Assembly (NCBI RefSeq): GCF_036345175.1
Contig: NZ_CP107780.1
Span: 5,146,001-5,210,000 of the forward strand
Direction: 5' to 3'
DNA length: 64,000 bases
From: Streptomyces sp. NBC_00576
Lineage (GTDB): Bacteria; Actinomycetota; Actinomycetes; Streptomycetales; Streptomycetaceae
The translations under genes and the position numbers were made by a program. A model generated the notes under the pieces. It did no database searches and had not been told where the DNA came from. It saw only the letters and a list, made by a program, of their open reading frames with translations. This document shows, in pieces, positions 31,883 through 40,865 of the stretch. How positions within the stretch are numbered: position 1 is the first letter of the stretch; each line of letters opens with the position of its first letter.

Positions 31883-32430
31883 CCCTGGACCCCCTTCGGC
31901 GAATAAGTGAGCGACTGGACCTCTTCCGCGGGCCCTCCGGGCCCGAGCTCCGGTACGAGCACCCGGAGCTTGGCCAGCGACCGATACGCCGTACTGCGCA
32001 CCGTGCCGACCGGACACCCCAGCAGCGCCGCGACCTCGGCCTCCGGCAGATCCTCGAAGTAGCGCAGCACGACCACGGCCCGCTGCCGCTTCGTCAGACG
32101 CCCGAGCGCCGCCCACAGCGCGATCCGCAGCTCGGTGTCCGCCCCGGCGTCGGCGTCCGTGCCGGACTCGGGCAGTACCGGCACCGTCGTCTCGGCACTG
32201 TGTCTGCGCAGCCGCCAGCGGTTGACCTGCTGGCGGTACATGACCTTGCGGACATAGGCCTCGTGCTGCCCGATGTGCGCCCAGCGCCCGTAGGCCTTCA
32301 TAAGCGCGATCTGCAGCAGATCCTCCGCGGCATGCCGGTCCCCTCCGGTGAGCAGTACCGCGAGCCGCAGCAGCGCGGTGGAGCGCATCGCTACGAACTC
32401 CCGGAACTCGTCGTGATTCGAGGCCTTCAT
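31879..32430 (-). CDS. SigE-family ECF RNA polymerase sigma factor
   Basis: A 183-aa sigma factor. Region 2 is FREFVAMRSTALLRLAVLLT, GGDRHAAEDLLQIALMKAYG, RWAHI, and region 4 is ALGRLTKRQRAVVVLRYFED, LPEAEVAALLGCPVGTVRS, TAYRSLAKLR. ATG 32430 has GGGAGGG 3-5 bases upstream, a short but acceptable spacing. It is co-transcribed with the propeller protein by a 4-base overlap. Target promoters are unknown; the promoter just upstream may be autoregulated. Confidence 0.93.
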   Translation of the reverse strand: MKASNHDEFREFVAMRSTALLRLAVLLTGGDRHAAEDLLQIALMKAYGRWAHIGQHEAYVRKVMYRQQVNRWRLRRHSAETTVPVLPESGTDADAGADTELRIALWAALGRLTKRQRAVVVLRYFEDLPEAEVAALLGCPVGTVRSTAYRSLAKLRVLVPELGPGGPAEEVQSLTYSPKGVQG

Positions 32431-32624
32431 CGACCCTCCCCTTCTCGAACGTTCACGACGCGGTGAGCCACCCGCGGCTATCCCTCGTCCCGTCGTAAAG
32501 GTGTAGCGGGCTACACCCCGGGTTCGGGAGAGCACTCCCTCGTGACGGAGAGGCGTTCCCGGGATCGTTGATCTCGGAAGCAAACGCCTGGCCCTTTCTG
32601 GGCCTCACCTTGAAGGAAGCCCCC

Positions 32625-32843
32625 ATGAAGTCCCTGCTCGCCTCCAAGCCCGTCCTCTGGTTCCTGTTCCTGTTCAACCTCGTCGTCGCGGCCGTCGCCC
32701 CGTTCGTCGTCGACGGAACGCAGGGCGCCATGACCGGTGTCGGCATGGGGGTCGTCTCGCTCGGCGCGGGCGCCAGCCTCTTCAAGAGCCGCGGGCAGCA
32801 GCAGGGCCGGCAGGGGCACGGGGCGCACCGGCAGCAGATCTGA
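32625..32843 (+). CDS. Small membrane protein
   Basis: A 72-aa protein with two hydrophobic segments (SKPVLWFLFLFNLVVAAVAPFV and VGMGVVSLGAGASLF) and a Gln/Arg/His/Gly tail (GQQQGRQGHGAHRQQ). No family recognised. GAAGGAAG lies 6 bases before ATG 32625. It is divergent from the sigma factor gene, with a 194-base gap that holds both promoters. Confidence 0.65.
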   Translation: MKSLLASKPVLWFLFLFNLVVAAVAPFVVDGTQGAMTGVGMGVVSLGAGASLFKSRGQQQGRQGHGAHRQQI

Positions 32844-33054
32844 CCGTTCCCGCGGAGAACAACAACTCCCCTGACAGTCGAATGCCACCCGGATGGGCAG
32901 CGAGGGGCCGCAACGGGAAAATCCGCAGGTCAGCGACGCGTCAGGGAGCATCCTGGAGGTTACTGGGGGTTACTGAAGGTCAGCGAGCGGTTGCGGTGGG
33001 TGGCGGAGCTTCTCACCGTGGGTCCAAAGAGAGCAGCTCTCGAAAGGACTGCGC

Positions 33055-33825
33055 ATGCGCGCCCTCGTATCCCGTTCCGGCCTCGGTCCCCGCTCCCGCG
33101 GGCTCCTCCTACCGTCGTCCGTCGTCTGTGCCGCACTGATATTCGGACCGGTCGGCACGGCCGTCGCCGTCACCGACGCGAGCCGGGACGTCTACGCCTC
33201 CATCGGCGCCGACACGTCGTGGTCCTCCAGGTTCTCCGGGTACTCCGGGTACTCCGGGTACTCCGTGCCGTCCGTGCCCTCCACGTACGCGGACCGGGCG
33301 CTGAAGCGGCTCGGCGCCCTGGAACGCGCCGACCGCAACGACGTCCTCACCCCGGTACTGAACGTCCTGACCGACCTCACCGAGCAGACAGGCACCGGCC
33401 GCCTGACCGCGCCCCAGGCTGCCGGGTTCGCGACGGCGGTCGAAACAGCCAAGGCCTCGCTCAAGCAGCGCCTGGCGCAACGGACCGGCACAACGAACAG
33501 GGCGGCAGCAGTCATGGCCGACCCGATCTCGGACCTCCTGGACGAGCTCTCGGCCACGCTCAGCGACCTCGTCGACACCGTGACCGGCCTGGTGGGCGGC
33601 CTGCTGGGCACGGTCACGGGCCTGGTGGGCGGCCTCCTGGACACCCTGGGCAACCTGCTCGGGGGCTTCCTGGGCACCTTGCCACCCCTTCCGGTGGAGC
33701 TGTCCCCGGTCGCGCTGCCTCCGCTGGAGCTGCCCCCGGCCACACTGCCGGCGCTGCCCGCCGCAGAGGACTTCACGGGGATGGAGAGCACGGCAGACAC
33801 GGGTTCGCTGACACCGTTGCGGTAA
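33055..33825 (+). CDS. Secreted hypothetical protein with amphipathic Leu/Gly repeats
   Basis: A 256-aa exported protein I do not recognise. After a signal peptide (residues 1-40, VCAALIFGPVGTAVAV) comes a SGYSGYSGYS repeat encoded by 9-bp units at about 33236-33263. A helical part (DVLTPVLNVLTDLTEQTGTG) follows, then a repeated VTGLVGGLLGTVTGLVGGLL segment that could insert in membranes or self-assemble, and a Pro/Leu-rich end (PVELSPVALPPLELPPATLP). AAAGGA stands before the ATG. The repeats are reminiscent of small hydrophobic surface proteins, but chaplin signatures are absent. Confidence 0.65.
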   Translation: MRALVSRSGLGPRSRGLLLPSSVVCAALIFGPVGTAVAVTDASRDVYASIGADTSWSSRFSGYSGYSGYSVPSVPSTYADRALKRLGALERADRNDVLTPVLNVLTDLTEQTGTGRLTAPQAAGFATAVETAKASLKQRLAQRTGTTNRAAAVMADPISDLLDELSATLSDLVDTVTGLVGGLLGTVTGLVGGLLDTLGNLLGGFLGTLPPLPVELSPVALPPLELPPATLPALPAAEDFTGMESTADTGSLTPLR

Positions 33826-33848
33826 CCCGATGGCCCGCTGACCAGGTG

Positions 33849-33879
33849 GCCCGCCCCGCAGACTGTCGGCGGGGCGGGC
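33849..33879. terminator. GC hairpin, terminator
   Basis: GCCCGCCCCGC (33849-33859) pairs with GCGGGGCGGGC (33869-33879), 23 bases after the stop of the secreted protein gene. Confidence 0.75.
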
Positions 33880-33988
33880 ATCAGCGCAGCGCACGCTCGA
33901 CGGTCCGCCGACAGCAGCAGTGCGCGCCGCTCCGTCCCGGCGGGTCGATCCAGTCACCCGGACGGCCCTCGCCACAAGGGAGCACCGC

Positions 33989-34198
33989 ATGTCCGAGCCC
34001 CTCACCGAGACTTTCGCCTTCACCTGCCTCGACTGCGGCGCGGCCTGGACCCGCACCTTCGACCTCGTCTCCATCCTCGACCCGGCCGGCTGCCTCAACC
34101 CCCTGGAGTACGTCGACGAGGACGGCCGCGCCATGCACTCGCCCCTGACCGACGCCGTGTGCGCCACCTGCGGCAGCCGAAAGGTACGGGTGAGCTGA
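33989..34198 (+). CDS. Small zinc-ribbon protein
   Basis: A 69-aa protein with two CxxC knuckles (CLDCGAAWTRTFDL and CATCGSRKVRV), a treble-clef/zinc-ribbon signature. Small proteins like this in Streptomyces have no assigned role; nucleic-acid or protein binding is possible. AAGGGAG lies 7 bases before ATG 33989. It is convergent with the dehydrogenase gene downstream. Confidence 0.75.
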   Translation: MSEPLTETFAFTCLDCGAAWTRTFDLVSILDPAGCLNPLEYVDEDGRAMHSPLTDAVCATCGSRKVRVS

Positions 34199-34221
34199 CG
34201 GCAAGAAGGAAACGCCCTCGG

Positions 34222-35169
34222 CTACTCCTCCTTCTCGTCCCCCTTCTCCCCCTTCTCCTCGAAGCTCGCAAAGTACGCCGCCGCCATGTCCTCGTCCCCG
34301 TGCCCCTGCTCGGCAGCGCGCCGGAAGCGTTCGGCGCTCGCGGCGGCCACGTCCAGCCGTACGCCGTTCCGCTCGCCCGCCTCGACGATCAGCCGGGCGT
34401 CCTTCGCGGCCGTGGACACCGCGAAACTCGCCGGAGTCAGCTTGTCGTCCAGGATCAGGCCGGCCTTGGCGCGCAGGTAGCCCATGTCGAGCGGACCGCC
34501 GGCGATCGCGTCGAAGAAGCTCTGCGGGTCGACGCCGAGAGCCTGCGCGAGGGCCAGCACCTCGCCGGTCGCGGTGGTGGCGGCCAGCACCCAGCTGTTG
34601 GCGACGAGCTTGAGCCGTGTCGCGCTGCCCGCGGCCCCCTCCTCGCCGGTCCACACCGTACGGGCGCCGACCGCAGCGAGGACGGGCTCGACAGCCGCCC
34701 GGTGCTCCACGGGCCCGGCGGCGAGCACGAGCAACTGCCCGGCCTCGGCGGGCTGCCGGGTCCCCAGCACGGGCGCGTCGAAGAAGGCGAGCCCCAACTC
34801 CCCTGCCCATGTGCCCAGTTCGCCGATCGCGTGCACTCCGGCAGTGGTCGACTGCACCCACGCGGCCCCCGGCCGGAGCGCGGGCGCGGCCTCGCGCATG
34901 ACGTCCCGGACGGCGTCACCGTCGTACAGCATGGTGAGGACGACATCCGCGTCCCGTACGGCGTCGGCGGGCGTGTCGCAGACCTGGACGCCGTTCTCGG
35001 CGGCCAGCGGTTCGGCCTTGGCGCGGGTCCGGTTCCACACCCGGACGGCGTGGCCGGAACGGGCGAGGTTACGGGCCATGGCGGCGCCCATGATGCCGGT
35101 GCCGAGGACTGCGACGGTGCGGGCGGGGGTGCCGATATCAGTGTCGATATCGGTGTCGATGTCGGTCAT
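34222..35169 (-). CDS. 3-hydroxyisobutyrate dehydrogenase-like NAD(P)-dependent oxidoreductase
   Basis: A 315-aa beta-hydroxyacid dehydrogenase. The Rossmann fold opens with VAVLGTGIMGAAMARNLARSG (GxGxMG), the substrate loop is VQSTTAGVHAI, and the catalytic Lys lies in ATRLKLVANSWVLAATTATG (GxxxKLxxN). N- and C-termini are unusual: a DTDIDTDI repeat before the fold and a Glu/Lys-rich tail (EEKGEKGDEKEE). ATG 35169 is the first in-frame start; the family fold could begin further in. It converges on the zinc-ribbon gene and diverges from the GH84 gene. It could also act on other 3-hydroxyacids or imines. Confidence 0.85.
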   Translation of the reverse strand: MTDIDTDIDTDIGTPARTVAVLGTGIMGAAMARNLARSGHAVRVWNRTRAKAEPLAAENGVQVCDTPADAVRDADVVLTMLYDGDAVRDVMREAAPALRPGAAWVQSTTAGVHAIGELGTWAGELGLAFFDAPVLGTRQPAEAGQLLVLAAGPVEHRAAVEPVLAAVGARTVWTGEEGAAGSATRLKLVANSWVLAATTATGEVLALAQALGVDPQSFFDAIAGGPLDMGYLRAKAGLILDDKLTPASFAVSTAAKDARLIVEAGERNGVRLDVAAASAERFRRAAEQGHGDEDMAAAYFASFEEKGEKGDEKEE

Positions 35170-35264
35170 GGGATCAGTAAAGCAAGTTGACGCGGTCTTG
35201 CCGTCGGGTGAATCCATCCACCAAGATTCCACACGATGGATAAAATAGTGAACCGGAGCCGGCC

Positions 35265-38200
35265 GTGACCCCGGCACTGAAGTCAGCGAGCGGCCTCCTG
35301 GCCGCACTGGCCCTCTGTGTGCTGGGCACCGCCCCGGCCCCCGCCGCAGCGGCGACGCCCCACTCCGCCACCGCGGCCACCGTCCCCCACATCTGGCCGA
35401 CACCCCAGCAGCTGACCCCCGGCCACGGCACCCAACCGGTCCCGAAACAGGTCGTCGAGGTCATCGGCCGCGCCACCGACCCCGCCGCCCGCGCCCTCGT
35501 CGAACGCGTCCTGCGCGACGCGGGCGCCCGCACGATCCGTACCGTCACCGCAGGCCGCCCGATACCGCCCGCCGCCCTCACCGTCTACGTCGGCGGCCCC
35601 ACCGAGAACCCGGCGACAGCAAAGGCGCTCAAGCACCTGCACGCCGCACCCCCCACCCAACTCCCCTCCGGCGGCTACACGTTGGCCACCGGCAAGGGCA
35701 CCGTCGCCCTGTCCGGCGTCGACCCGACGGGCACCTTCTACGCGGCCCAGACCCTCCGCCAACTCATCACCCACGACTCGGTCCCCTCGGTAACCGTCCG
35801 GGACTGGCCGACGACCGCCCTGCGCGGAGTGATCGAGGGCTTCTACGGCGCCCCCTGGACCCACGAGACCCGCCTCTCCCAACTCGACTTCTACGGCCGT
35901 ACGAAGCAGAACGTGTACGTCTACTCCCCCAAGGACGACCCGTACCTGCGTGCCAACTGGCGCGACGACTATCCGCCCGCCCAACTGGCCACCTTGAAAC
36001 AACTGGTCGACCGGGCCGCCGCGAACCACGTCCGCTTCACCTACGCCCTCTCCCCCGGACTTTCGGTCTGCTACTCCTCGGCCGCCGACGTCAACGCACT
36101 GGTCGCCAAGTTCGAGTCGCTGTACGCGATCGGCGTGCGCTCGTTCGCCGTACCGCTGGACGACATCAGCTACACCGCGTGGAACTGCCCCGCCGACGAG
36201 CGGAAGTTCGGCACCGGAGGCGGAGCGGCCGGCGCCGCACAGTCCGCCCTCCTCAACAGCGTCGTCAAGGACTTCGTCGACGCGCACGACGACGTGACCC
36301 CGCTGGAAATGGTCCCGACCGAGTACTCCGACCTCGCCGACTCCCCGTACAAGACCGCGCTGCGCGAGAAGCTGGACCCGGCCGTCGTGGTCGAATGGAC
36401 GGGGGTCGGAGTCATCGCGCCGACGATCAGCACCGAACAGGCCAGCCAGGCACGGGAGTTGTTCGGTCACCCCATCCTCATCTGGGACAACTACCCGGTG
36501 AACGACTACACCACCAGCCGCCTCCTCCTGGGCCCCTACACGGGCCGCGAGGCAGGCGTGGCCACCCAGGTCACGGGCATCACCGCCAACCCGATGATCC
36601 AGGCGGAGGCCAGCAGACTCGCCCTCTTCACCTCGGCGTCCTACGCCTGGAACCCGAAGGCGTACGACCCCCGAGCGGCCTTCCTCGCCTCGGTGCAGGA
36701 CTTCGCGGCCAACGCGCCCAGGTCGACAGTCATCTCCCTCCGCGTCTTCGCGGAGAACAACTACTCCTCCCTCCTGGAGACCACCGAGTCCCCGACCCTC
36801 ACCCCGCTCCTCAAGGCGTTCACGACGGCGTACGAGAGCGGCGACGGCCTCGACAAGGCGGCCCGCGCCCTCACCGCCTACTTCAGGGCGATGGCCGCCG
36901 CCCCCGCCGACCTCCGCGCCAACCTCCCCAACTCAGGCTTCCTGACCGAGACTTCGGCCTGGCTCGACAAGCTGGGCGCGTACGGAGAAGCAGGCAGCAC
37001 CGCCGTACAGCTGATGCTCGCGCAGAGACACGGCGACACGGACGCCGTATCCACCCTCTACGCCCGCCTCCAGTCGCAGCGGAGGCAACTCGACTCGGTC
37101 CCGCAGCAGATCGCCCCCGGCGTACTGGACCGCTTCCTCTTCGACGCGACACTGCGCGCGGCCCCCGACCCGGGCCCGGACGCGTCCTTCACCCCCACCT
37201 CCCTGTCCCTCGCCCCCGGCGGCAGCACCACCGCCACCCTCACCATCGCGGACAACCGCTCCACCGCCGACAGAACAACCACCTGGAATCTCAAGGAAGT
37301 TGACGGCCTGACCGTCACCCCGTCCACCGGCACGGTGAGCGTCCCGGCAGGCGGCAAGGTCACCGCGACGCTCACCTTCACGGCGGCGAGCGGGGCGGGG
37401 GCAGGCGTAAGGTCGGTTGCTGTCACGGGAGATGGGCTGGTCAGCCGAGCAATCCCCGTGCAGATAACAGGAGTTGACGGGCAAAGCACACGTGCTCTCA
37501 CCGCCAACTTCAGTGGCGCGTCCGTCAGTTCCGTGGACCTGGCCTCCGGTACGTCGACGGAGATCCCCGTCGGCAACAATCCGGGGGAGGTCGTGGTCAG
37601 CTCGGACGGCCGTACCGCCTACGCGGCGAACCAGGGTTCCGACACCGTGAGCGTCATCGACGTCGCCGCGGCGAAGGTCACCGCGACCGTCGCGGTCGGT
37701 GACGTGCCGGCGGGCCTCGCCCTCACCCCCGACGGGCGGACCCTCTGGGTCGCGGACTACTCCGACGACGCGGTCCAGCCCATCGACCTCGCCACCGGCA
37801 CGGCGGGCACGAAGATCGCGGTGGGCGACGGCCCGGAGAACATGGCGATCACCCCGGACGGCACCACCCTGTACGTGGCGAACATCCACGACAGCACAGT
37901 CAGTCCGGTGGACATCGCAACAGGCAAAGCCGGAACACCGATCGCGGTCGGACCGAACCCGTTCAACGTGGTCGCGGCTCCCGACGGGCGGACGGTGTAC
38001 GTGTCCAACTCCGGCGGCTCGACGGTCACTCCCATCGACACCGCCACGAACGACACCCGCCCGACCTTCCTGGTCACCGGGCAGGCGTACGGCCTCGCCG
38101 TCTCCCCCGACGGCCGCACCCTCTGGGTCAGCGCGAGCAACGGTGACACGATCACCCCGCTCGACACGGTGACCGGCGCTCCGGGCACCCCGGTCACCGT

Positions 38201-38375
38201 CGGCCGCTCCGCCTTCGACGTCACCCTCGACTGGAACGGCACCACGGCCTACGTCACAACAGCCGACGCCGGCACACTCGTCCCGGTGACAACGGCGACG
38301 GGCACAGTCGGCACACCCCTGAAAACGGGCGCATACCCGCTGGCCGCAACGGTTACGGGGGTACCGGTCAACTAA
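35265..38375 (+). CDS. Secreted GH84-like beta-N-acetylglucosaminidase with YVTN beta-propeller
   Basis: A 1036-aa exported hexosaminidase (hyaluronidase/NagJ-like). Signal peptide is at residues 1-30. An N-terminal GH20b/GH84 domain precedes the catalytic barrel, which begins ALRGVIEGFYGAPWTHETRL. The catalytic pair Asp299-Asp300 is in AVPLDDISY. After a helical domain to about residue 640 there is a NEW3-like beta-sandwich (FTPTSLSLAPGGSTTATLTI), then about six YVTN repeats (VSSDGRTAYAANQGSDTVSV, LTPDGRTLWVADYSDDAVQP) forming a propeller, probably for ligand or wall binding. GTG 35265 has GGAG 9 bases upstream. It stands alone. Confidence 0.9.
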   Translation: MTPALKSASGLLAALALCVLGTAPAPAAAATPHSATAATVPHIWPTPQQLTPGHGTQPVPKQVVEVIGRATDPAARALVERVLRDAGARTIRTVTAGRPIPPAALTVYVGGPTENPATAKALKHLHAAPPTQLPSGGYTLATGKGTVALSGVDPTGTFYAAQTLRQLITHDSVPSVTVRDWPTTALRGVIEGFYGAPWTHETRLSQLDFYGRTKQNVYVYSPKDDPYLRANWRDDYPPAQLATLKQLVDRAAANHVRFTYALSPGLSVCYSSAADVNALVAKFESLYAIGVRSFAVPLDDISYTAWNCPADERKFGTGGGAAGAAQSALLNSVVKDFVDAHDDVTPLEMVPTEYSDLADSPYKTALREKLDPAVVVEWTGVGVIAPTISTEQASQARELFGHPILIWDNYPVNDYTTSRLLLGPYTGREAGVATQVTGITANPMIQAEASRLALFTSASYAWNPKAYDPRAAFLASVQDFAANAPRSTVISLRVFAENNYSSLLETTESPTLTPLLKAFTTAYESGDGLDKAARALTAYFRAMAAAPADLRANLPNSGFLTETSAWLDKLGAYGEAGSTAVQLMLAQRHGDTDAVSTLYARLQSQRRQLDSVPQQIAPGVLDRFLFDATLRAAPDPGPDASFTPTSLSLAPGGSTTATLTIADNRSTADRTTTWNLKEVDGLTVTPSTGTVSVPAGGKVTATLTFTAASGAGAGVRSVAVTGDGLVSRAIPVQITGVDGQSTRALTANFSGASVSSVDLASGTSTEIPVGNNPGEVVVSSDGRTAYAANQGSDTVSVIDVAAAKVTATVAVGDVPAGLALTPDGRTLWVADYSDDAVQPIDLATGTAGTKIAVGDGPENMAITPDGTTLYVANIHDSTVSPVDIATGKAGTPIAVGPNPFNVVAAPDGRTVYVSNSGGSTVTPIDTATNDTRPTFLVTGQAYGLAVSPDGRTLWVSASNGDTITPLDTVTGAPGTPVTVGRSAFDVTLDWNGTTAYVTTADAGTLVPVTTATGTVGTPLKTGAYPLAATVTGVPVN

Positions 38376-38395
38376 ATCCGAACGGTTCCCCCGCG

Positions 38396-38535
38396 CCCCG
38401 TTTTTAGGGGCGCGGGGAACTGCGCGACAAGCCCCCACCGGCCCGAAGACAACACACCGGCCGTTCAAGGGGCGCGGGGCTGTGTCGATCTGCGGCTCCG
38501 CCGCGTGGGCGCGAACAACCACAACGCACCCGCAG
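38396..38535. repeat. Dispersed intergenic repeats, copy 2 and a second type
   Basis: TTTTTAGGGGCGCGGGGAAC then TGCGCGACAAGCC matches the copy at 27768. A second element, GGGGCGCGGGGCTGTGTCGA then TCTGCGGCTCCGCCGCGTGG, lies 70 bases further. Both types recur near Streptomyces gene ends. They sit between the GH84 stop and the SCO5918-type gene. Confidence 0.7.
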
Positions 38536-38579
38536 CCAAAAAGTACCGGCAGACCAGACACCGCCCAACCGACGGAGTG

Positions 38580-38867
38580 CTACTGCATCTCGGCCCAGGG
38601 GTCGATGACCGCAGGACGGGCCGGGGCCGCCGCGGCAGCCGGACGGCACGTGAAGCCGAGCCGGGTCAGCGCAGCGATCATCTCCTTCTCGGTGAAGTCC
38701 CGCCGGTCGAGGCGGGTGATGACCGCGCCCACCTGCTTGACGGGGTAGTCCACTCCACCGATGCCGACGGCCGCACTGGTGATGGGCTCGGGAGCGACCC
38801 CGTCCATCTTGTGCGTGACCTCGCTCATGATCAGGTCGAACGGGAATCGGGCGATCACACAACGCAT
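38580..38867 (-). CDS. SCO5918-family protein
   Basis: A 95-aa conserved actinobacterial protein of unknown function. Key features are MRCVIARFPFDL at the start, PITSAAVGIGGVDYPVKQVG and AVITRLDRRDFTEKEMIAAL, TRLGFTC. In S. coelicolor the homologue lies next to a DEAD-box helicase and a cold-shock gene, exactly as here, so a role in RNA or cold response is likely but unproved. ATG 38867 has GGAGG 5 bases upstream. Confidence 0.85.
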   Translation of the reverse strand: MRCVIARFPFDLIMSEVTHKMDGVAPEPITSAAVGIGGVDYPVKQVGAVITRLDRRDFTEKEMIAALTRLGFTCRPAAAAAPARPAVIDPWAEMQ

Positions 38868-39009
38868 GGTGCCTCCGCAGGTCAGAGAAGGGTCCGGGGT
38901 CAGTGGTACTGGGGCCCGGCAGTTGTTCCGGGCCGGTTGATGCGGGCGCAGGCCGGCCTGAAACCGACCGGCTGAGGTGCAGCTGGGGTGAGTGGCGCTG
39001 GGGCCGGGG

Positions 39010-40587
39010 TCAGCCGGCCTGGCGTGCGTCGGATCCCGGGCGCCTGTTCCGGGGCGCCCGGCGCCGACGGCCGCGTGGCTCGCCGGTGGAGTCCTGCTCC
39101 GTACGGGCCGACGGGTTCCCGCCCGACACCCGCGGCGGCTTGGCACCGCCACCGGTCGGACGCGACGCCTTCTTGGCAGTGCCACCGCCCGCTGTCCGGC
39201 CCTTGCCCGCGGCGCCGCCACCCGCCGTACGCGCCGTGGCCGCACCGCCCTCGGCGGACCCTCGGCGGGAGCGCGTACCGGAAGCGGAAGCGGAAGCGGA
39301 GCCCGAACCTGAGCCTGATCCCGAACCGGACCGGGACCGCGAGGACCTGGACCGGCCGCGGGAGCCGTCGGCCTTCGGGGCGGCCGGCGGGGTCGGCGCC
39401 GGCACCGGGATGACCACGGGTATGCCGGATGGCGTCCGGGCTCCGGTGATGCGGGTCAGTTCGGCGGCGCCGGGGGCAACCTTGGCCGTGTTCGGGTCGA
39501 CGCCCGCCGCCCGGGTCAGGCTCCGCATCTCGCGGCGCTGCTCGGGCAGGACCAGGGTGACCACGCTGCCGGAGGCTCCGGCACGGGCCGTACGGCCGCC
39601 GCGGTGGAGGTAGTCCTTGGCGCCGCCGGGCGGGTCCACGTTGACGACCAGGTCGAGGTCGTCGATGTGGATGCCACGGGCGGCGACGTCGGACGCGACC
39701 AGCACGGTGACCTCGCCGGTCTTGAACTGGGCGAGCGTGCGCGTGCGTTGGGGCTGGGAACGGCCGCCGTGCAGGGCTGCCGCACGGACGCCGCTCTTCA
39801 GCAGGTGCTTGGTGAGGCGGTCGACGCTGCGCCGGGTGTCCATGAACATCAGGACGCGCCCGTCGCGGGCGGCGATCTCGGTGGCGACCGTCTTCTTGTC
39901 GACGTCGTCGACGTAGAGCACGTGGTGCTCCATCGTCGTGACGGCGCCGGCGTGCGGGTCGGTCTGGTGCACCACCGGCTCGTGCAGGTAGCGGCGGGCG
40001 AGCCGGCCGACGTCCGCGTCGAGCGTGGCGGAGAACAGCATGCGCTGGCCCTTGCGCGGCACCTGGTCGAGCAGATGCGTGACCTGCGGCAGGAAGCCCA
40101 TGTCGACCATCTGGTCGGCCTCGTCGAGGACGGTGACGGAGACGCGGTCGAGGCGGCAGTCGCGGCGGTCGACGAGGTCGCGGAGCCGGCCGGGCGTCGC
40201 GATGACGACCTCGGTGCCGGCACCGAGCGCACGGGCCTGACGGGCGATGGGCAGCCCGCCGACGATCGTGGTCATCCGCAGGTTCATGGCGCGGGCGTGC
40301 GGCGTGAGCGCGTCGACGACCTGCTGGGCGAGCTCACGGGTCGGTACGAGGACGAGTGCCAGCGGGCGTCCCGCTTCGGCGCGCTGTCCGGCGAGGCGGG
40401 CCAGCATGGCCAGACCGAAGGCCAGGGTCTTGCCCGAGCCGGTCTGGCCGCGGCCCATGACGTCGTGGCCCGCGAGGGTGTCCGGCAGCGTGGCCGCCTG
40501 GATCGGGAAGGGGACGGTGATGCCCTCGGCGGTGAGGGAGGCCAGCAGCGAGGGCGGCAGGCCCAGGTCGGCGAACGACCGGTTCAT
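39010..40587 (-). CDS. DEAD-box RNA helicase with disordered Ser/Arg/Gly tail
   Basis: ATP-dependent RNA helicase of 525 aa. Motifs: Q-motif FPIQAATLP, I GQTGSGKT, Ia PTRELAQQV, Ib TPGR, II VLDEADQM, III SATLD, IV VLMFMDTRR, V VASDVAARGIHIDDL, VI HRGGRTARAG. The last 145 residues are low-complexity (SRSGSGSGSGSGSASASAS, RGSAEGG, Lys/Arg-rich end), typical of RNA-binding tails. ATG 40587 has AAGGTT before it. Neighbours are the cold-shock protein upstream and the SCO5918-family protein downstream, a conserved cold/RNA-remodelling set. Confidence 0.95.
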   Translation of the reverse strand: MNRSFADLGLPPSLLASLTAEGITVPFPIQAATLPDTLAGHDVMGRGQTGSGKTLAFGLAMLARLAGQRAEAGRPLALVLVPTRELAQQVVDALTPHARAMNLRMTTIVGGLPIARQARALGAGTEVVIATPGRLRDLVDRRDCRLDRVSVTVLDEADQMVDMGFLPQVTHLLDQVPRKGQRMLFSATLDADVGRLARRYLHEPVVHQTDPHAGAVTTMEHHVLYVDDVDKKTVATEIAARDGRVLMFMDTRRSVDRLTKHLLKSGVRAAALHGGRSQPQRTRTLAQFKTGEVTVLVASDVAARGIHIDDLDLVVNVDPPGGAKDYLHRGGRTARAGASGSVVTLVLPEQRREMRSLTRAAGVDPNTAKVAPGAAELTRITGARTPSGIPVVIPVPAPTPPAAPKADGSRGRSRSSRSRSGSGSGSGSGSASASASGTRSRRGSAEGGAATARTAGGGAAGKGRTAGGGTAKKASRPTGGGAKPPRVSGGNPSARTEQDSTGEPRGRRRRAPRNRRPGSDARQAG

Positions 40588-40766
40588 GCAGAACCTTCCT
40601 CAATGCGGCACGTCGACACAATTCACGGCAGCGCACAGCGTCCGCCGCGACAGCGGCAGCACACAGGCAGGAAGGCCGTGGGGACGGGCCGAAAGGAAAC
40701 GAGCGGTGAAGGGGATGACCCCAAGAATCAGGGACGGCGACCGGTGTCCGGTACTGAACCGTCCCG

Positions 40767-40812
40767 AAAAAAACTGTGAGCCGGGGCCCACACCCCTAGG
40801 TGCGGGCCCCGG
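40767..40812 (-). terminator. Intrinsic terminator of the cold-shock gene (hairpin plus T7 tract)
   Basis: For the minus strand, CCGGGGCCC..CACC pairs with GGTG..GGGCCCCGG (40781-40812, one A.C mismatch). It is followed by CTCACAGTTTTTTTC, whose seven Ts lie at 40773-40767. Real T-tracts are rare in this genome, so this is a convincing terminator. Confidence 0.85.
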
Positions 40813-40832
40813 CCACAATCACGTGGGTTTGT

Positions 40833-40850
40833 CGATCCACTAGTGGATCG
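40833..40850. promoter_or_regulatory. Perfect 18-bp palindrome downstream of the cold-shock gene
   Basis: CGATCCACTAGTGGATCG is a perfect palindrome 15 bases past the csp stop, before the terminator. Without a loop it would form a weak hairpin, so it may protect the mRNA 3' end or bind a dimeric protein. Confidence 0.55.
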
Positions 40851-40865
40851 CCAGGTTCACGCGGA

